Shown: positions 8,328-16,235 of the stretch, piece after piece | Layout of the letters: each line of letters starts with the position of its first letter | How positions within the stretch are numbered: the stretch's first letter is position 1 | Assembly: GCA_003510135.1 (NCBI GenBank) | Contig: DOKY01000026.1 | Coordinates: forward strand, 13,569 to 77,568 | DNA length: 64,000 bases | Reading direction: 5' to 3' | Source of the DNA: Pseudothermotoga sp. | GTDB lineage: Bacteria; Thermotogota; Thermotogae; Thermotogales; DSM-5069 | Notes under the pieces: generated by a model | Database searches by the model: none | Seen by the model: the letters and a program-made list of their open reading frames with translations, nothing else | Told to the model about the DNA's origin: nothing | Translations under genes and position numbers: made by a program

Positions 8328-10373
8328 GTGAAAGGCCTGGACGTTTTTGTCGCCGTTGCGGTCGTAGCGATCGTTCTTTTGATGATCATTCCGATACCTG
8401 ATTTCGCGCTGGACTTTTTCCAGCTGCTCAACATCGCTTTGTCGATGATCGTTTTACTTTCTTCGATGTACGTCAAGCATGCGCTCGACATGTCATCTTT
8501 TCCCACGCTCTTGCTCATAATCACCCTGTTCAGGCTGGCGTTGAACGTGGCCTCGACGAGGCTGATCCTTCTGGAGGGTGAAAAATTCGGAGGTAGGGTC
8601 ATAAGGACGTTCGGAGAGTTCGTGGTCAAGGGTGACTACATCGTTGGGCTTGTGATCTTCCTCATACTGGTAATCATCCAGTTCATCGTGATAACGCGCG
8701 GTGCCGAGCGCATAGCGGAAGTCGCGGCGAGGTTCACGCTGGACGCGATGCCCGGAAAGCAAATGAGCGTCGATGCGGATTTGAACGCAGGTCTGATCAC
8801 GGAAGATGAAGCCAGAAAACGAAGAGAGCTCATAAGGCGCGAGGCGGACTTCTACGGTGCGATGGACGGTGCCTCGAAGTTCGTGAGGGGAGACGCCATC
8901 GCAAGCATCATAATCGTGCTTGTGAATATAATTGGAGGAATCCTGATTGGTGTGTTGAAGCACAATTTGAGTTTTGCCCAAGCGGCACAGGTTTACGCCC
9001 TGCTCACGGTGGGAGACGGCCTCGTAACGCAGATTCCAGCCCTGCTCGTTTCAACCGCCACGGGTATACTGGTCTCACGTGCGGCCGCCAGGGAGAACCT
9101 CGGTCAAGACCTCGTGAAGGAACTTTCGAGCGAGAGAAAGGTGATAACCATAACCGGCTTCATCCTTTTGTTCTTAGGTCTAGCCACGCCGTTGCCTTTC
9201 ACAGCTTCGATCATAGGTATCGCATTTCTCGCACTCGCCTTCTATTCCTCAAGGGTCGCACCGAAGCAGGTTGCTCCGGCTCCGGCTGGGGCACCAGCGG
9301 CGCCCACACCGACCAAGCCGATCTTGACGACGCCGCAGGAGGTCGCCGAAGTGATTCAAAGCGACACCGTGGAGGTTGAGATAGGTTACGGTCTGATACC
9401 CTTGGCCGATCCGTCGCAGGGTGGAGATCTTCTCGAAAGGATCGCGATGGTTCGAAAACAGATCGCGTACGATCTCGGGCTGGTCGTTTCGCCCATCAGG
9501 GTCAGAGACAGCGTGCTTCTGAAGCCCAACGAGTACCTCATAAAAATTAGGGGTGCGGAGGTGTCGCGTTACGAACTCGTACCCAACAGGCTGCTCGCGA
9601 TCAATCCGGGAACCGCAATCGAGAAGGTACCGGGTATCGCGGTGAAGGAACCTGCCTTCGGCCTCCAGGCGTTCTGGATAGACCCGTCGCGTAAAGAAGA
9701 GGCGACGAGGTTGGGTTACACGGTAGTCGACCCACCGACAGTTTTCATAACGCATCTGACGGAGACTCTGAAGCGAAACGCGGCTGACTTGCTTGGTTCA
9801 AGGGAATTCAATATGTTGCTCGATGGTTTGAGAGAGAGGTTCCCACAATTGGTGAACGACCTGATACCTTCTGTCTTGAAGGCTACCGATGTGAAGAAGA
9901 TCTTGCAGCGTCTTCTCAACGAGGGTGTGAGCATCAGAAACCTGCCGTTGATATTCGAAACGTTGCTCGAGTACGCAGAGAAATCCACGGACCTGACCTA
10001 TCTTACCGAGCAGGTGAGAAGGGCTTTGAAGAGACAGATCGTTCAATCTCTGATCAGCGAGGATGGTAAACTGCACGCTGTAGCGCTCGACGGGGAACTC
10101 GAAAAGAGGCTCGTCGATTCTCTTCAGGATGTTGCCGGTGAGAAAAAGATTGTGCTGAACCCGCAGATACTCAGAGAGATCATGGAGAACCTATCGAAGC
10201 AGCTCGAGACACTGATGAAAAAAGGCTTTTCCCCGATCGTTGTTTGTTCTGGTGCGATAAGGCCATACTTCGCCCAGCTCGTCAAAAAATTCCTGCCGAA
10301 CGTGCCCGTCATCGCCTACGAAGAAGTGCCTGAAGATCGAGTGCTCCAGGTTGAGGGTGTGGTAAGGCTATGA
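8328..10373 (+). CDS. flhA: Flagellar export protein FlhA
   Basis: Largest export gate component (681 residues), a membrane ion channel-like half followed by a cytoplasmic ring domain that docks chaperone-substrate complexes. Eight hydrophobic spans fill the first 320 residues, with the conserved FHIPEP-type loop region (RFTLDAMPGKQMSVDADL, then LNAGLITEDEA) between them. An Ala/Pro-rich linker (about residues 310-335) separates the membrane half from the C-terminal domain. The GTG start follows AAGGGAG. Confidence 0.97.
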   Translation: MKGLDVFVAVAVVAIVLLMIIPIPDFALDFFQLLNIALSMIVLLSSMYVKHALDMSSFPTLLLIITLFRLALNVASTRLILLEGEKFGGRVIRTFGEFVVKGDYIVGLVIFLILVIIQFIVITRGAERIAEVAARFTLDAMPGKQMSVDADLNAGLITEDEARKRRELIRREADFYGAMDGASKFVRGDAIASIIIVLVNIIGGILIGVLKHNLSFAQAAQVYALLTVGDGLVTQIPALLVSTATGILVSRAAARENLGQDLVKELSSERKVITITGFILLFLGLATPLPFTASIIGIAFLALAFYSSRVAPKQVAPAPAGAPAAPTPTKPILTTPQEVAEVIQSDTVEVEIGYGLIPLADPSQGGDLLERIAMVRKQIAYDLGLVVSPIRVRDSVLLKPNEYLIKIRGAEVSRYELVPNRLLAINPGTAIEKVPGIAVKEPAFGLQAFWIDPSRKEEATRLGYTVVDPPTVFITHLTETLKRNAADLLGSREFNMLLDGLRERFPQLVNDLIPSVLKATDVKKILQRLLNEGVSIRNLPLIFETLLEYAEKSTDLTYLTEQVRRALKRQIVQSLISEDGKLHAVALDGELEKRLVDSLQDVAGEKKIVLNPQILREIMENLSKQLETLMKKGFSPIVVCSGAIRPYFAQLVKKFLPNVPVIAYEEVPEDRVLQVEGVVRL

Positions 10374-11479
10374 AAATGAAGAAATACATCGTCAACGATA
10401 TAAAGGAAGCGCTCGATCAAATAAAGAAAGATCTGGGTGAGGACGCCATCATACTCAGCACACGCAGCATCAGGAAAGGTGGGTTCCTCGGGATAGGTGC
10501 CAAGAGATACCTTGAGGTAACTGCGGTGTGTGAAGACAGAGAACAGCAAAAGGCCGAAAGTGGTGAAGTTTACAAACTGCAAGAATTGCTCGTGAGGAAC
10601 AGAGAGAAGAGACAGGAGGAAGAGATCAGAGAGCTCAAACAGATGTTGCAGGAGATGAAACAAATGCTTGGCATGCAGAGGTTGAACGGCTTGCCGCAGA
10701 ACCTCCAGAGAATTTTAAAGGGTCTGCAGACTCAGGAGATAGATCAAACCGTTGCGAGCAAGATAGTTGAGTATTTGAGGATAAGCTATGGAGACGTGAA
10801 CCTGGACGATTCCTTGCGACGGTCTCTGGCGGAACACCTTCTGGCCTTCGTTAAAACCGAAGTACCGATCCTGCAGGGTACGGTTCTCTTCAGCGGACCA
10901 ACCGGTGTTGGCAAGACCACGACACTCGCAAAGCTCGCAGCGAGGTTGAAGATCGTCGAAAAGAAACAGCTGGCCATTCTCACGCTGGATACCTACAGAA
11001 TCGCGGCGACGGATCAGTTGAAAACCTATGCGACCATCATGGACATACCCATGAGGGTCGCGTACACACCAAAAGAAGCGAAGATGGAGCTGGATGCGAT
11101 GAAGTCCTTTGACGTCGTGTTGATCGATACGGCTGGCAGGAGCCAGAACAACGATATGCAGATGAGCGAACTCAAGGCTCTGTTTGACGTGATACAGCCA
11201 GATTTGGCATTCCTGGTGGTCAGCATGAACTCGAGATTTTCAGACCTGAAAGACGTGATCGAAAGATTTCAGGTGGCCAGACACACACATCTGATCCTCA
11301 CGAAGATGGACGAGACGCGAACCTTTGGACATCTCATCAATGCACCCCTCATGGGTGGAATACCTTTAGCTTTCGTTACCAACGGCCAGAGGGTACCTGA
11401 AGACATCGTGGAAGCGAACGCAAAAGACATCGCCCATCTCATATCGAAAGAGGTGTTGAGGATTGCCCAATCAGGCTGA
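10370..11479 (+). CDS. flhF: Flagellar SRP-like GTPase FlhF
   Basis: An SRP-family GTPase of 369 residues that sets the place of flagellar assembly. An N-terminal region with a basic/coiled-coil-rich B domain (residues 50-110) precedes the NG domain: G1 FSGPTGVGKTTTLAKLAA, G3 VVLIDTAGRS and G4 TKMDET. It overlaps the end of flhA (ATGA) and is followed by flhG, its known regulatory partner. Confidence 0.96.
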   Translation: MKMKKYIVNDIKEALDQIKKDLGEDAIILSTRSIRKGGFLGIGAKRYLEVTAVCEDREQQKAESGEVYKLQELLVRNREKRQEEEIRELKQMLQEMKQMLGMQRLNGLPQNLQRILKGLQTQEIDQTVASKIVEYLRISYGDVNLDDSLRRSLAEHLLAFVKTEVPILQGTVLFSGPTGVGKTTTLAKLAARLKIVEKKQLAILTLDTYRIAATDQLKTYATIMDIPMRVAYTPKEAKMELDAMKSFDVVLIDTAGRSQNNDMQMSELKALFDVIQPDLAFLVVSMNSRFSDLKDVIERFQVARHTHLILTKMDETRTFGHLINAPLMGGIPLAFVTNGQRVPEDIVEANAKDIAHLISKEVLRIAQSG

Positions 11480-12293
11480 GGGGCTTTACGGTTCTCACGC
11501 GAGGATGGTGAGCGTTGCCAGCGGTAAAGGTGGAGTAGGCAAGACCGTGGTTGCGGTCAACTTGTCCGTGGTTTTGCAGGAACGTGGATACAGAGTGCTC
11601 CTTTTCGACGCCGATGCTGGCTTCGCCAACGCCGAAATCCTCATGGGTGTTACACCCAGGTTCACGCTGAAAGATTTTCTAAAGAAGAAGGTCGATATAG
11701 AGGAAGTGATCTTCAGAACTCCGTACGGCGTTGACCTCATAAGTACGGGGATGGATGTGGAAGACCTCATCACGTTCAACGTTGAAGACAAGGGCAAAGT
11801 GGTGAACGAACTGAGAAAGATCGGAGAAGATTACGATTACATCCTTTTCGACTTTCCACCTGGCTTCAACGAACAGCTGGAGAGATTTTATTTGAGCAGC
11901 GATCATGTACTCGTCCTCACGGCCACAGAACCAACAGCGCTGGTGAACGCCTACACCTTCGTCAAGATTCTGATCTTGAAAGGGCTCGAACCCGTGAGCT
12001 TTCATGTTGTCATGAACATGGTAAGGGATCTGAAGGAAGGCAGGAAAGTCGTCGAGAAGTTTGGCTCGGTGGTGAGCAAGTTCATCGGGGTGAACTTCGA
12101 TTCAACACACTTGATGAAATTCGAGCCTCTGGTGAGGGAAAGTATCGCGAGACAGATTCCTTTTGTGGTGCTCAAAAAGACGTCTCAGCCATCACTCGCG
12201 ATTCATGGTATCGCTGACAGGATAACAAACAGGACCGTTGCAAAAAGGCTTTCTTTCATAGAGAGAGTCAAACTTCTGTTCGGTATGGGATGA
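11463..12293 (+). CDS. flhG: FlhG (MinD-like ATPase, flagellar number regulator)
   Basis: A MinD/ParA-type ATPase of 276 residues. The deviant Walker A is SGKGGVGKTVVAVNL, with the switch DFPPGF and a C-terminal amphipathic helix. The TTG start at 11463, which overlaps flhF by 17 bp, is supported by the N-terminal stretch NQAEGLYG: it resembles the DQAxxLR motif by which FlhG is known to activate FlhF. An ATG at 11505 would remove that motif. FlhF-FlhG pairs control flagellar number and position. Confidence 0.95.
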   Translation: MPNQAEGLYGSHARMVSVASGKGGVGKTVVAVNLSVVLQERGYRVLLFDADAGFANAEILMGVTPRFTLKDFLKKKVDIEEVIFRTPYGVDLISTGMDVEDLITFNVEDKGKVVNELRKIGEDYDYILFDFPPGFNEQLERFYLSSDHVLVLTATEPTALVNAYTFVKILILKGLEPVSFHVVMNMVRDLKEGRKVVEKFGSVVSKFIGVNFDSTHLMKFEPLVRESIARQIPFVVLKKTSQPSLAIHGIADRITNRTVAKRLSFIERVKLLFGMG

Positions 12294-12299
12294 AAGCCG

Positions 12300-12983
12300 A
12301 TGGCAGAATATGTGGTGAGGGTCAATGCGCGAGATGTGATCAAACCTGGCATGCCACTCATTATAGAGTTCGAAGACAAGAAGGGCGAGAAGTTGAAGAT
12401 GAAGAGCACGGTACACGACACCCATTTCGACAGGGGCACGCTCAAGATCGCTATGCCAAGCTACCAGGGCAGGTTCCTACCCTTACCTCGCGGTGAGTTC
12501 GTTCACGTCACGGTGATCGCGGACAAGGTTGTTTACGCCTTCAACAGTCGTGTGCTGGATTACGGGAGAGATCAAGAATCGAACTTCCTGGTCATGTATA
12601 TCACCGTTCCAGAACAGGTGAACAGAGTTCAAAGGAGAAGATACGTTCGAATACCACTGGTTCTGAACGGAAGTTTCACGATCGAGAACGAGGAAGGGAG
12701 ATATCCCTTTCTGACGAGGGATTTCAGCGCCGGAGGAATGTTGATGTGCTCTTCGAAGCTGCTGAAGGTGGGACAGATCATCTACGTCGATCTGGACCTG
12801 GGGGACTTGAGGCTTTCAAACCAGAAGGCGCAGATCGTCCGCTATGTGGGTCTGAACCAGGCGACTGGCTTTCACGAGTACGGAGTGCAGTTTCTGGATG
12901 TACCGCCGGAGCTTGAAAAAGCCCTGGTTTCTTACGTGTTCCAGCAGGAGATAAAGCTAAGAAGGTTGCGGGAGGAGGTGTAA
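12300..12983 (+). CDS. PilZ-domain protein, YcgR/flagellar brake type
   Basis: A 227-residue protein with an N-terminal YcgR-like beta barrel (residues 1-105) and a C-terminal PilZ domain. The PilZ c-di-GMP signature is present: RRRYVRIPL supplies the RxxxR motif and DFSAGGM the D/NxSxxG motif. Known relatives bind c-di-GMP and slow or bias the flagellar motor. Its position between flhG and cheC fits a motility role, although direct binding and its effect are inferred. Confidence 0.9.
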   Translation: MAEYVVRVNARDVIKPGMPLIIEFEDKKGEKLKMKSTVHDTHFDRGTLKIAMPSYQGRFLPLPRGEFVHVTVIADKVVYAFNSRVLDYGRDQESNFLVMYITVPEQVNRVQRRRYVRIPLVLNGSFTIENEEGRYPFLTRDFSAGGMLMCSSKLLKVGQIIYVDLDLGDLRLSNQKAQIVRYVGLNQATGFHEYGVQFLDVPPELEKALVSYVFQQEIKLRRLREEV

Positions 12984-12985
12984 AA

Positions 12986-13591
12986 TTGGTTCTTTCAGAG
13001 AAAGAACTCGATTTGCTCAGGGAAATTGGAAACATTGGGACGGGCAACGCGGCCACAGCGCTCTCCCAGCTGACGAACAAGAAGGTGGAGATCACCGTAC
13101 CAAAAGCCGAGGTCATTCCCATATCGAAGATACCCTTCGTATTTCCAGAGCCTGAGGATCTTGTCGTTGGTGTGAGAATGTCGGTGCACGGTGATATCGC
13201 CTTTGATGTTTTGCTCGTGCTGAACAGGCTGGCGGCAAAGAGGATCCTGCAGGATCTTCTGGGCTCGCCATGCGAGGACGTGACGCAGCTCGACGAGCTT
13301 TCAAAATCGGCCCTGAAAGAGGTCGGAAACATAATGTGTGGTTCCTACATAACGGCTCTCGCCGAATTCACGGGCTTGTATCTGGATCCTCTGCCACCGG
13401 ACCTGACAGTAGATATGCTCGCAGCGATCATATCTGAAGCTGTGCTGCCCACAGCCTCATACGAAGACAGCGCCATATACGTGGAGACCGAACTGAGCAT
13501 AGAAGACTTGCAGTCCATAAGCTCTTACATGCTCTTGATCCCTGGGGAAAACAGCCTGGAGACAGTCTTCAAGAAGGTGGGGCTTAGATGA
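12986..13591 (+). CDS. cheC: CheY-P phosphatase CheC
   Basis: A 201-residue CheC/CheX/FliY-family phosphatase. Two pseudosymmetric copies of the catalytic ExxxN motif are visible, EIGNIGTGNA at residues 10-20 and EVGNIMCGSY near 112, which is the CheC layout rather than the single site of CheX. CheC dephosphorylates CheY-P and binds CheD. The TTG start follows GGGAGGAGG. The stop overlaps the start of cheD. Confidence 0.96.
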   Translation: MVLSEKELDLLREIGNIGTGNAATALSQLTNKKVEITVPKAEVIPISKIPFVFPEPEDLVVGVRMSVHGDIAFDVLLVLNRLAAKRILQDLLGSPCEDVTQLDELSKSALKEVGNIMCGSYITALAEFTGLYLDPLPPDLTVDMLAAIISEAVLPTASYEDSAIYVETELSIEDLQSISSYMLLIPGENSLETVFKKVGLR

Positions 13592-14070
13592 GTAAAAAGA
13601 TCGTCATCGGTATCGGAGAGTTAGCGGTCGAGCGCAATCCTGCCGTGATCATAACGCTCGGTCTGGGTTCGTGCGTGGGTGTGTGCATGAGAGATCCTGT
13701 AGCCAAGGTCGGTGGGATGGCACACGTGATGCTACCAGACAGCGGCGGGAAGGACGTCCGGTTACCCGGAAAGTATGCAGACGCTGCGATCGCGACGTTG
13801 ATAGATAAACTCCTTTCTATGGGTGCATCCAAGTCAAGGCTCGAGGCGAAGATCGCGGGTGGAGCTTCGATGTTTGAAACTTCTGGAATGAACGTTGGAG
13901 CCAGAAACGTTGAAGCTGTCAGGTACTGGTTGAAGCACCACCAGATTCCGCTGAAAGCCGAGGATGTGGGAGGAAACAGGGCAAGAAGCATAGAATACAA
14001 CATAGAGACGGGAAAGTTACTCGTGAGAAAAGTGGGAGGCGGAGAAACGATACAGGTGCTCGAAATCTGA
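13588..14070 (+). CDS. cheD: Chemoreceptor glutamine deamidase CheD
   Basis: A 160-residue enzyme that deamidates glutamines of chemoreceptors and is regulated by CheC. The catalytic Cys29 in GLGSCVGVCM and His46 in GGMAHVMLPDS are present, as is the T/N-rich motif later. The ATG overlaps the cheC stop (ATGA), which fits the known CheC-CheD complex. No cheB or cheR gene is found in this unit. Confidence 0.97.
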   Translation: MSKKIVIGIGELAVERNPAVIITLGLGSCVGVCMRDPVAKVGGMAHVMLPDSGGKDVRLPGKYADAAIATLIDKLLSMGASKSRLEAKIAGGASMFETSGMNVGARNVEAVRYWLKHHQIPLKAEDVGGNRARSIEYNIETGKLLVRKVGGGETIQVLEI

Positions 14071-14085
14071 GTGAGGCGGTGCGAC

Positions 14086-14796
14086 GTGTACGAGATAGAC
14101 GAGGGAAAGATTGTGAAAGAACTGTTGCCCACGGTGAAGAGGATCGCGAATGACCTTGTGCAGCATTTGCCCAAGAACGTGGAGGTTGAAGATCTAATAC
14201 AGGAGGGTGTGCTTGCACTCATCTCGGCCGTTCGCAGGTACGATCCAAGGAGGGGCGTGAACCTGAGGACGTTCCTTTTAAAAAGGATCAAGGGGGCCAT
14301 GTACGATTATTTGAGGAACATAGACTGGATGCCGAGGAGTCTGAGGAGGAATATCAAAGAGGTTGAGAAGGCGATCTACGAGCTCGAGTCGAAGTTGGGC
14401 AGGTACCCAACGGATGAGGAGATAAGCCTTTACACGAACCTGACCAGCGAGGAAGTAGTACGCGCGAAGAACGAAATGGTACGAAAACAGTTCTTGAGGC
14501 TCGACGAATATCTTTACGAGACGTACGATTCTTACGGTCCGGATGTGGAGGACGGGACTGAACCATTGCAAGCAGCTTACAGAGAGATACTCCTCGAACA
14601 GGTGGCTGAAGCGATAAAACATTTGTCTGAACGTGAGCAGTTAGTTCTGTCGCTGAGGTTCGAACAAGAACTTTCCCTGAAGGAAATAGGTCTCATCATT
14701 GGGGTGAGTGAATCGAGGGTTTCTCAGATACTCTCCGGTGCCCTGATCAAGATAAAGAAACACGTGCTGGGGGAGGAAGATGGTAAATCCGGTTGA
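14086..14796 (+). CDS. fliA: Flagellar sigma factor FliA (sigma-28)
   Basis: An alternative sigma factor of about 236 residues with region 2 (VEDLIQEGVLALISAVRRYD and RGVNLRTFLLKRIKGAMYDY), region 3 (LRRNIKEVEKAIYELESKLG) and region 4 (LSLKEIGLIIGVSESRVSQI). It directs RNA polymerase to late flagellar and chemotaxis promoters. The GTG at 14086 is preferred because GAGGCGG lies six bases ahead; a GTG at 14071, directly after cheD, lacks a ribosome site. No anti-sigma FlgM gene is seen nearby. Confidence 0.93.
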   Translation: MYEIDEGKIVKELLPTVKRIANDLVQHLPKNVEVEDLIQEGVLALISAVRRYDPRRGVNLRTFLLKRIKGAMYDYLRNIDWMPRSLRRNIKEVEKAIYELESKLGRYPTDEEISLYTNLTSEEVVRAKNEMVRKQFLRLDEYLYETYDSYGPDVEDGTEPLQAAYREILLEQVAEAIKHLSEREQLVLSLRFEQELSLKEIGLIIGVSESRVSQILSGALIKIKKHVLGEEDGKSG

Positions 14797-15082
14797 TCTG
14801 CAAACAGTGATCGTGAGGGGTGTGGACGTCTCGTCCACCGTTTCTCAACAAGTGAATGCCCAGATCGCGTTGGCACACCTGACGAACGTGCAGATGATCC
14901 AAAAAACAGAACAGCAACTGAGAACGGTCAATCCGCGCGAGGGTGTGGAACAAAAAACGATTGGCTCTTCCACAGAAGAGAGAAGCTCTTCCAGCTTCTA
15001 CAGGCCCCGCGCACGCCGAAATGTCTCTGCTCAGGATCTGCGTGAGGGTGAAAAGGGAACAATACTGGACGTGAGACTGTGA
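14780..15082 (+). CDS. Unrecognised 100-residue protein downstream of fliA
   Basis: I do not recognise this protein. It is 100 residues, without a signal peptide or membrane span, with Gln/Val-rich helical N-terminal half (residues 1-50) and a Ser/Arg-rich, probably disordered C-terminal half containing TEERSSSSFY. The start ATG has a strong RBS (GGGGGAGG) inside the end of fliA, overlapping it by 17 bp, and its stop overlaps the next gene. The tight coupling suggests it is real and linked to motility. Confidence 0.7.
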   Translation: MVNPVDLQTVIVRGVDVSSTVSQQVNAQIALAHLTNVQMIQKTEQQLRTVNPREGVEQKTIGSSTEERSSSSFYRPRARRNVSAQDLREGEKGTILDVRL

Positions 15083-15567
15083 AGGTGGGATACATAAGCG
15101 TGAGAAAGATAGACGAAAAGTACGTTGGTGCGGTCCTGGTGGTCGACGAGTTTGGAATCCCTCAGGAATTCAAATACACGGAGCCCGTAACACCAACACC
15201 GTTGCAGAGGATACTGTACGGCAAGTCTCTGGATCTGTATCTGACAGTCGAGATCATCGCGAAGAGTCTTTTGAAGAATGTAGAACAGAAACCGGAGATC
15301 TTTCTCACGGACAGCATATCGCTCGTGGAAGCCTCTGATCAGGTCTATTACGTTTCGTCCCATCCCGCTTCGAAGTCAGAACAGGATCACGATTCAGAAC
15401 CGAACGAGTGCGTGATCTCTTTGCAAACTGAGAGTTTGAAATTCATCGCCAAGACCAACTTCAGTCAGGACAGGGTCGAAAAGCTCAAGAAGATCGTGGA
15501 AGAGTTCGATGTGATGGAACCCTTTCAAAGATTGGCAAAGGCGCTCGAGTTCGTATGTCGTTCCTGA
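15079..15567 (+). CDS. Unrecognised 162-residue protein in the motility unit
   Basis: No family recognised. The predicted protein is soluble with an alternating beta/alpha pattern (KVGYISVRKIDEKYVGAVLV at the N terminus), with no signal peptide and no obvious catalytic motif. The GTG start overlaps the preceding stop (GTGA) and its end overlaps the following gene by 13 bp, so it is translated as part of a coupled trio after fliA. Confidence 0.7.
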   Translation: MKVGYISVRKIDEKYVGAVLVVDEFGIPQEFKYTEPVTPTPLQRILYGKSLDLYLTVEIIAKSLLKNVEQKPEIFLTDSISLVEASDQVYYVSSHPASKSEQDHDSEPNECVISLQTESLKFIAKTNFSQDRVEKLKKIVEEFDVMEPFQRLAKALEFVCRS

Positions 15568-16235
15568 AACAGATTGTCGAGACTCTCAAACTCGAGCTCG
15601 GTTTCATAAAGGTTCACGCGCTCGATCCCTCCTTTCCAAACTTCGACGTGAGAAAAGAGCAGACAGTGGTGGAACCAAGGCTTTCGAGTGCCGCTTTTAC
15701 CTGTCAGACGAAGCGACTGCCGTTTCACTCTTCTGTTCCTGTTGTGTCGCATTCGATCAAGTCTTCGTTTGTCAAAATAACAAATGGCACGTTTGAAGCC
15801 AAAGAACCTTTGACTGAGGAAACGAGATTTGGGGAGACATTGAGTAAAGTCCATTCAGCCACTCTGAAAGCGCCAGTTTCGTTGCAAAAGTTGTTACTGA
15901 GGTTCGAGCCGGATTTGAGAAAGAGTCTGTTCAGAGTTAGCGTACACAGCAGGAATGTCCCTCTTCTTCGAACGGTCCGTTTCAGACCGTCGAACATGAA
16001 CGAAGAGCAGAAGAATAGGGTTTTGAAGGCGATCCAGAACTTCCTCGTCCAAGAGAAGATCGATTCGTTCAAATTCGTGGGCTTCTACAGGAACGTTCCA
16101 AGCGATTGTGCGAGGAGGATGATCGTGCTCGACAGACAGCTCATAGTTGAACTGAAGGAGGGAGCAAAAGGTGTGAAAAAGGACCTCGCCGTGCTACTCA
16201 CCGATGAAGGCTACGTTTTTCTGTCAGTCCCTTAG
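15555..16235 (+). CDS. Unrecognised 226-residue protein, last gene of the motility unit
   Basis: No family recognised. The N-terminal 120 residues look low in regular structure, while the C-terminal part (from about 130, NMNEEQKNRVLKAIQNFLVQ onward) reads like a compact alpha/beta domain. No membrane span or signal peptide. The ATG overlaps the preceding gene by 13 bp. Its final 12 bp overlap the end of mfd, which is read from the other strand. Confidence 0.68.
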   Translation: MSFLKQIVETLKLELGFIKVHALDPSFPNFDVRKEQTVVEPRLSSAAFTCQTKRLPFHSSVPVVSHSIKSSFVKITNGTFEAKEPLTEETRFGETLSKVHSATLKAPVSLQKLLLRFEPDLRKSLFRVSVHSRNVPLLRTVRFRPSNMNEEQKNRVLKAIQNFLVQEKIDSFKFVGFYRNVPSDCARRMIVLDRQLIVELKEGAKGVKKDLAVLLTDEGYVFLSVP

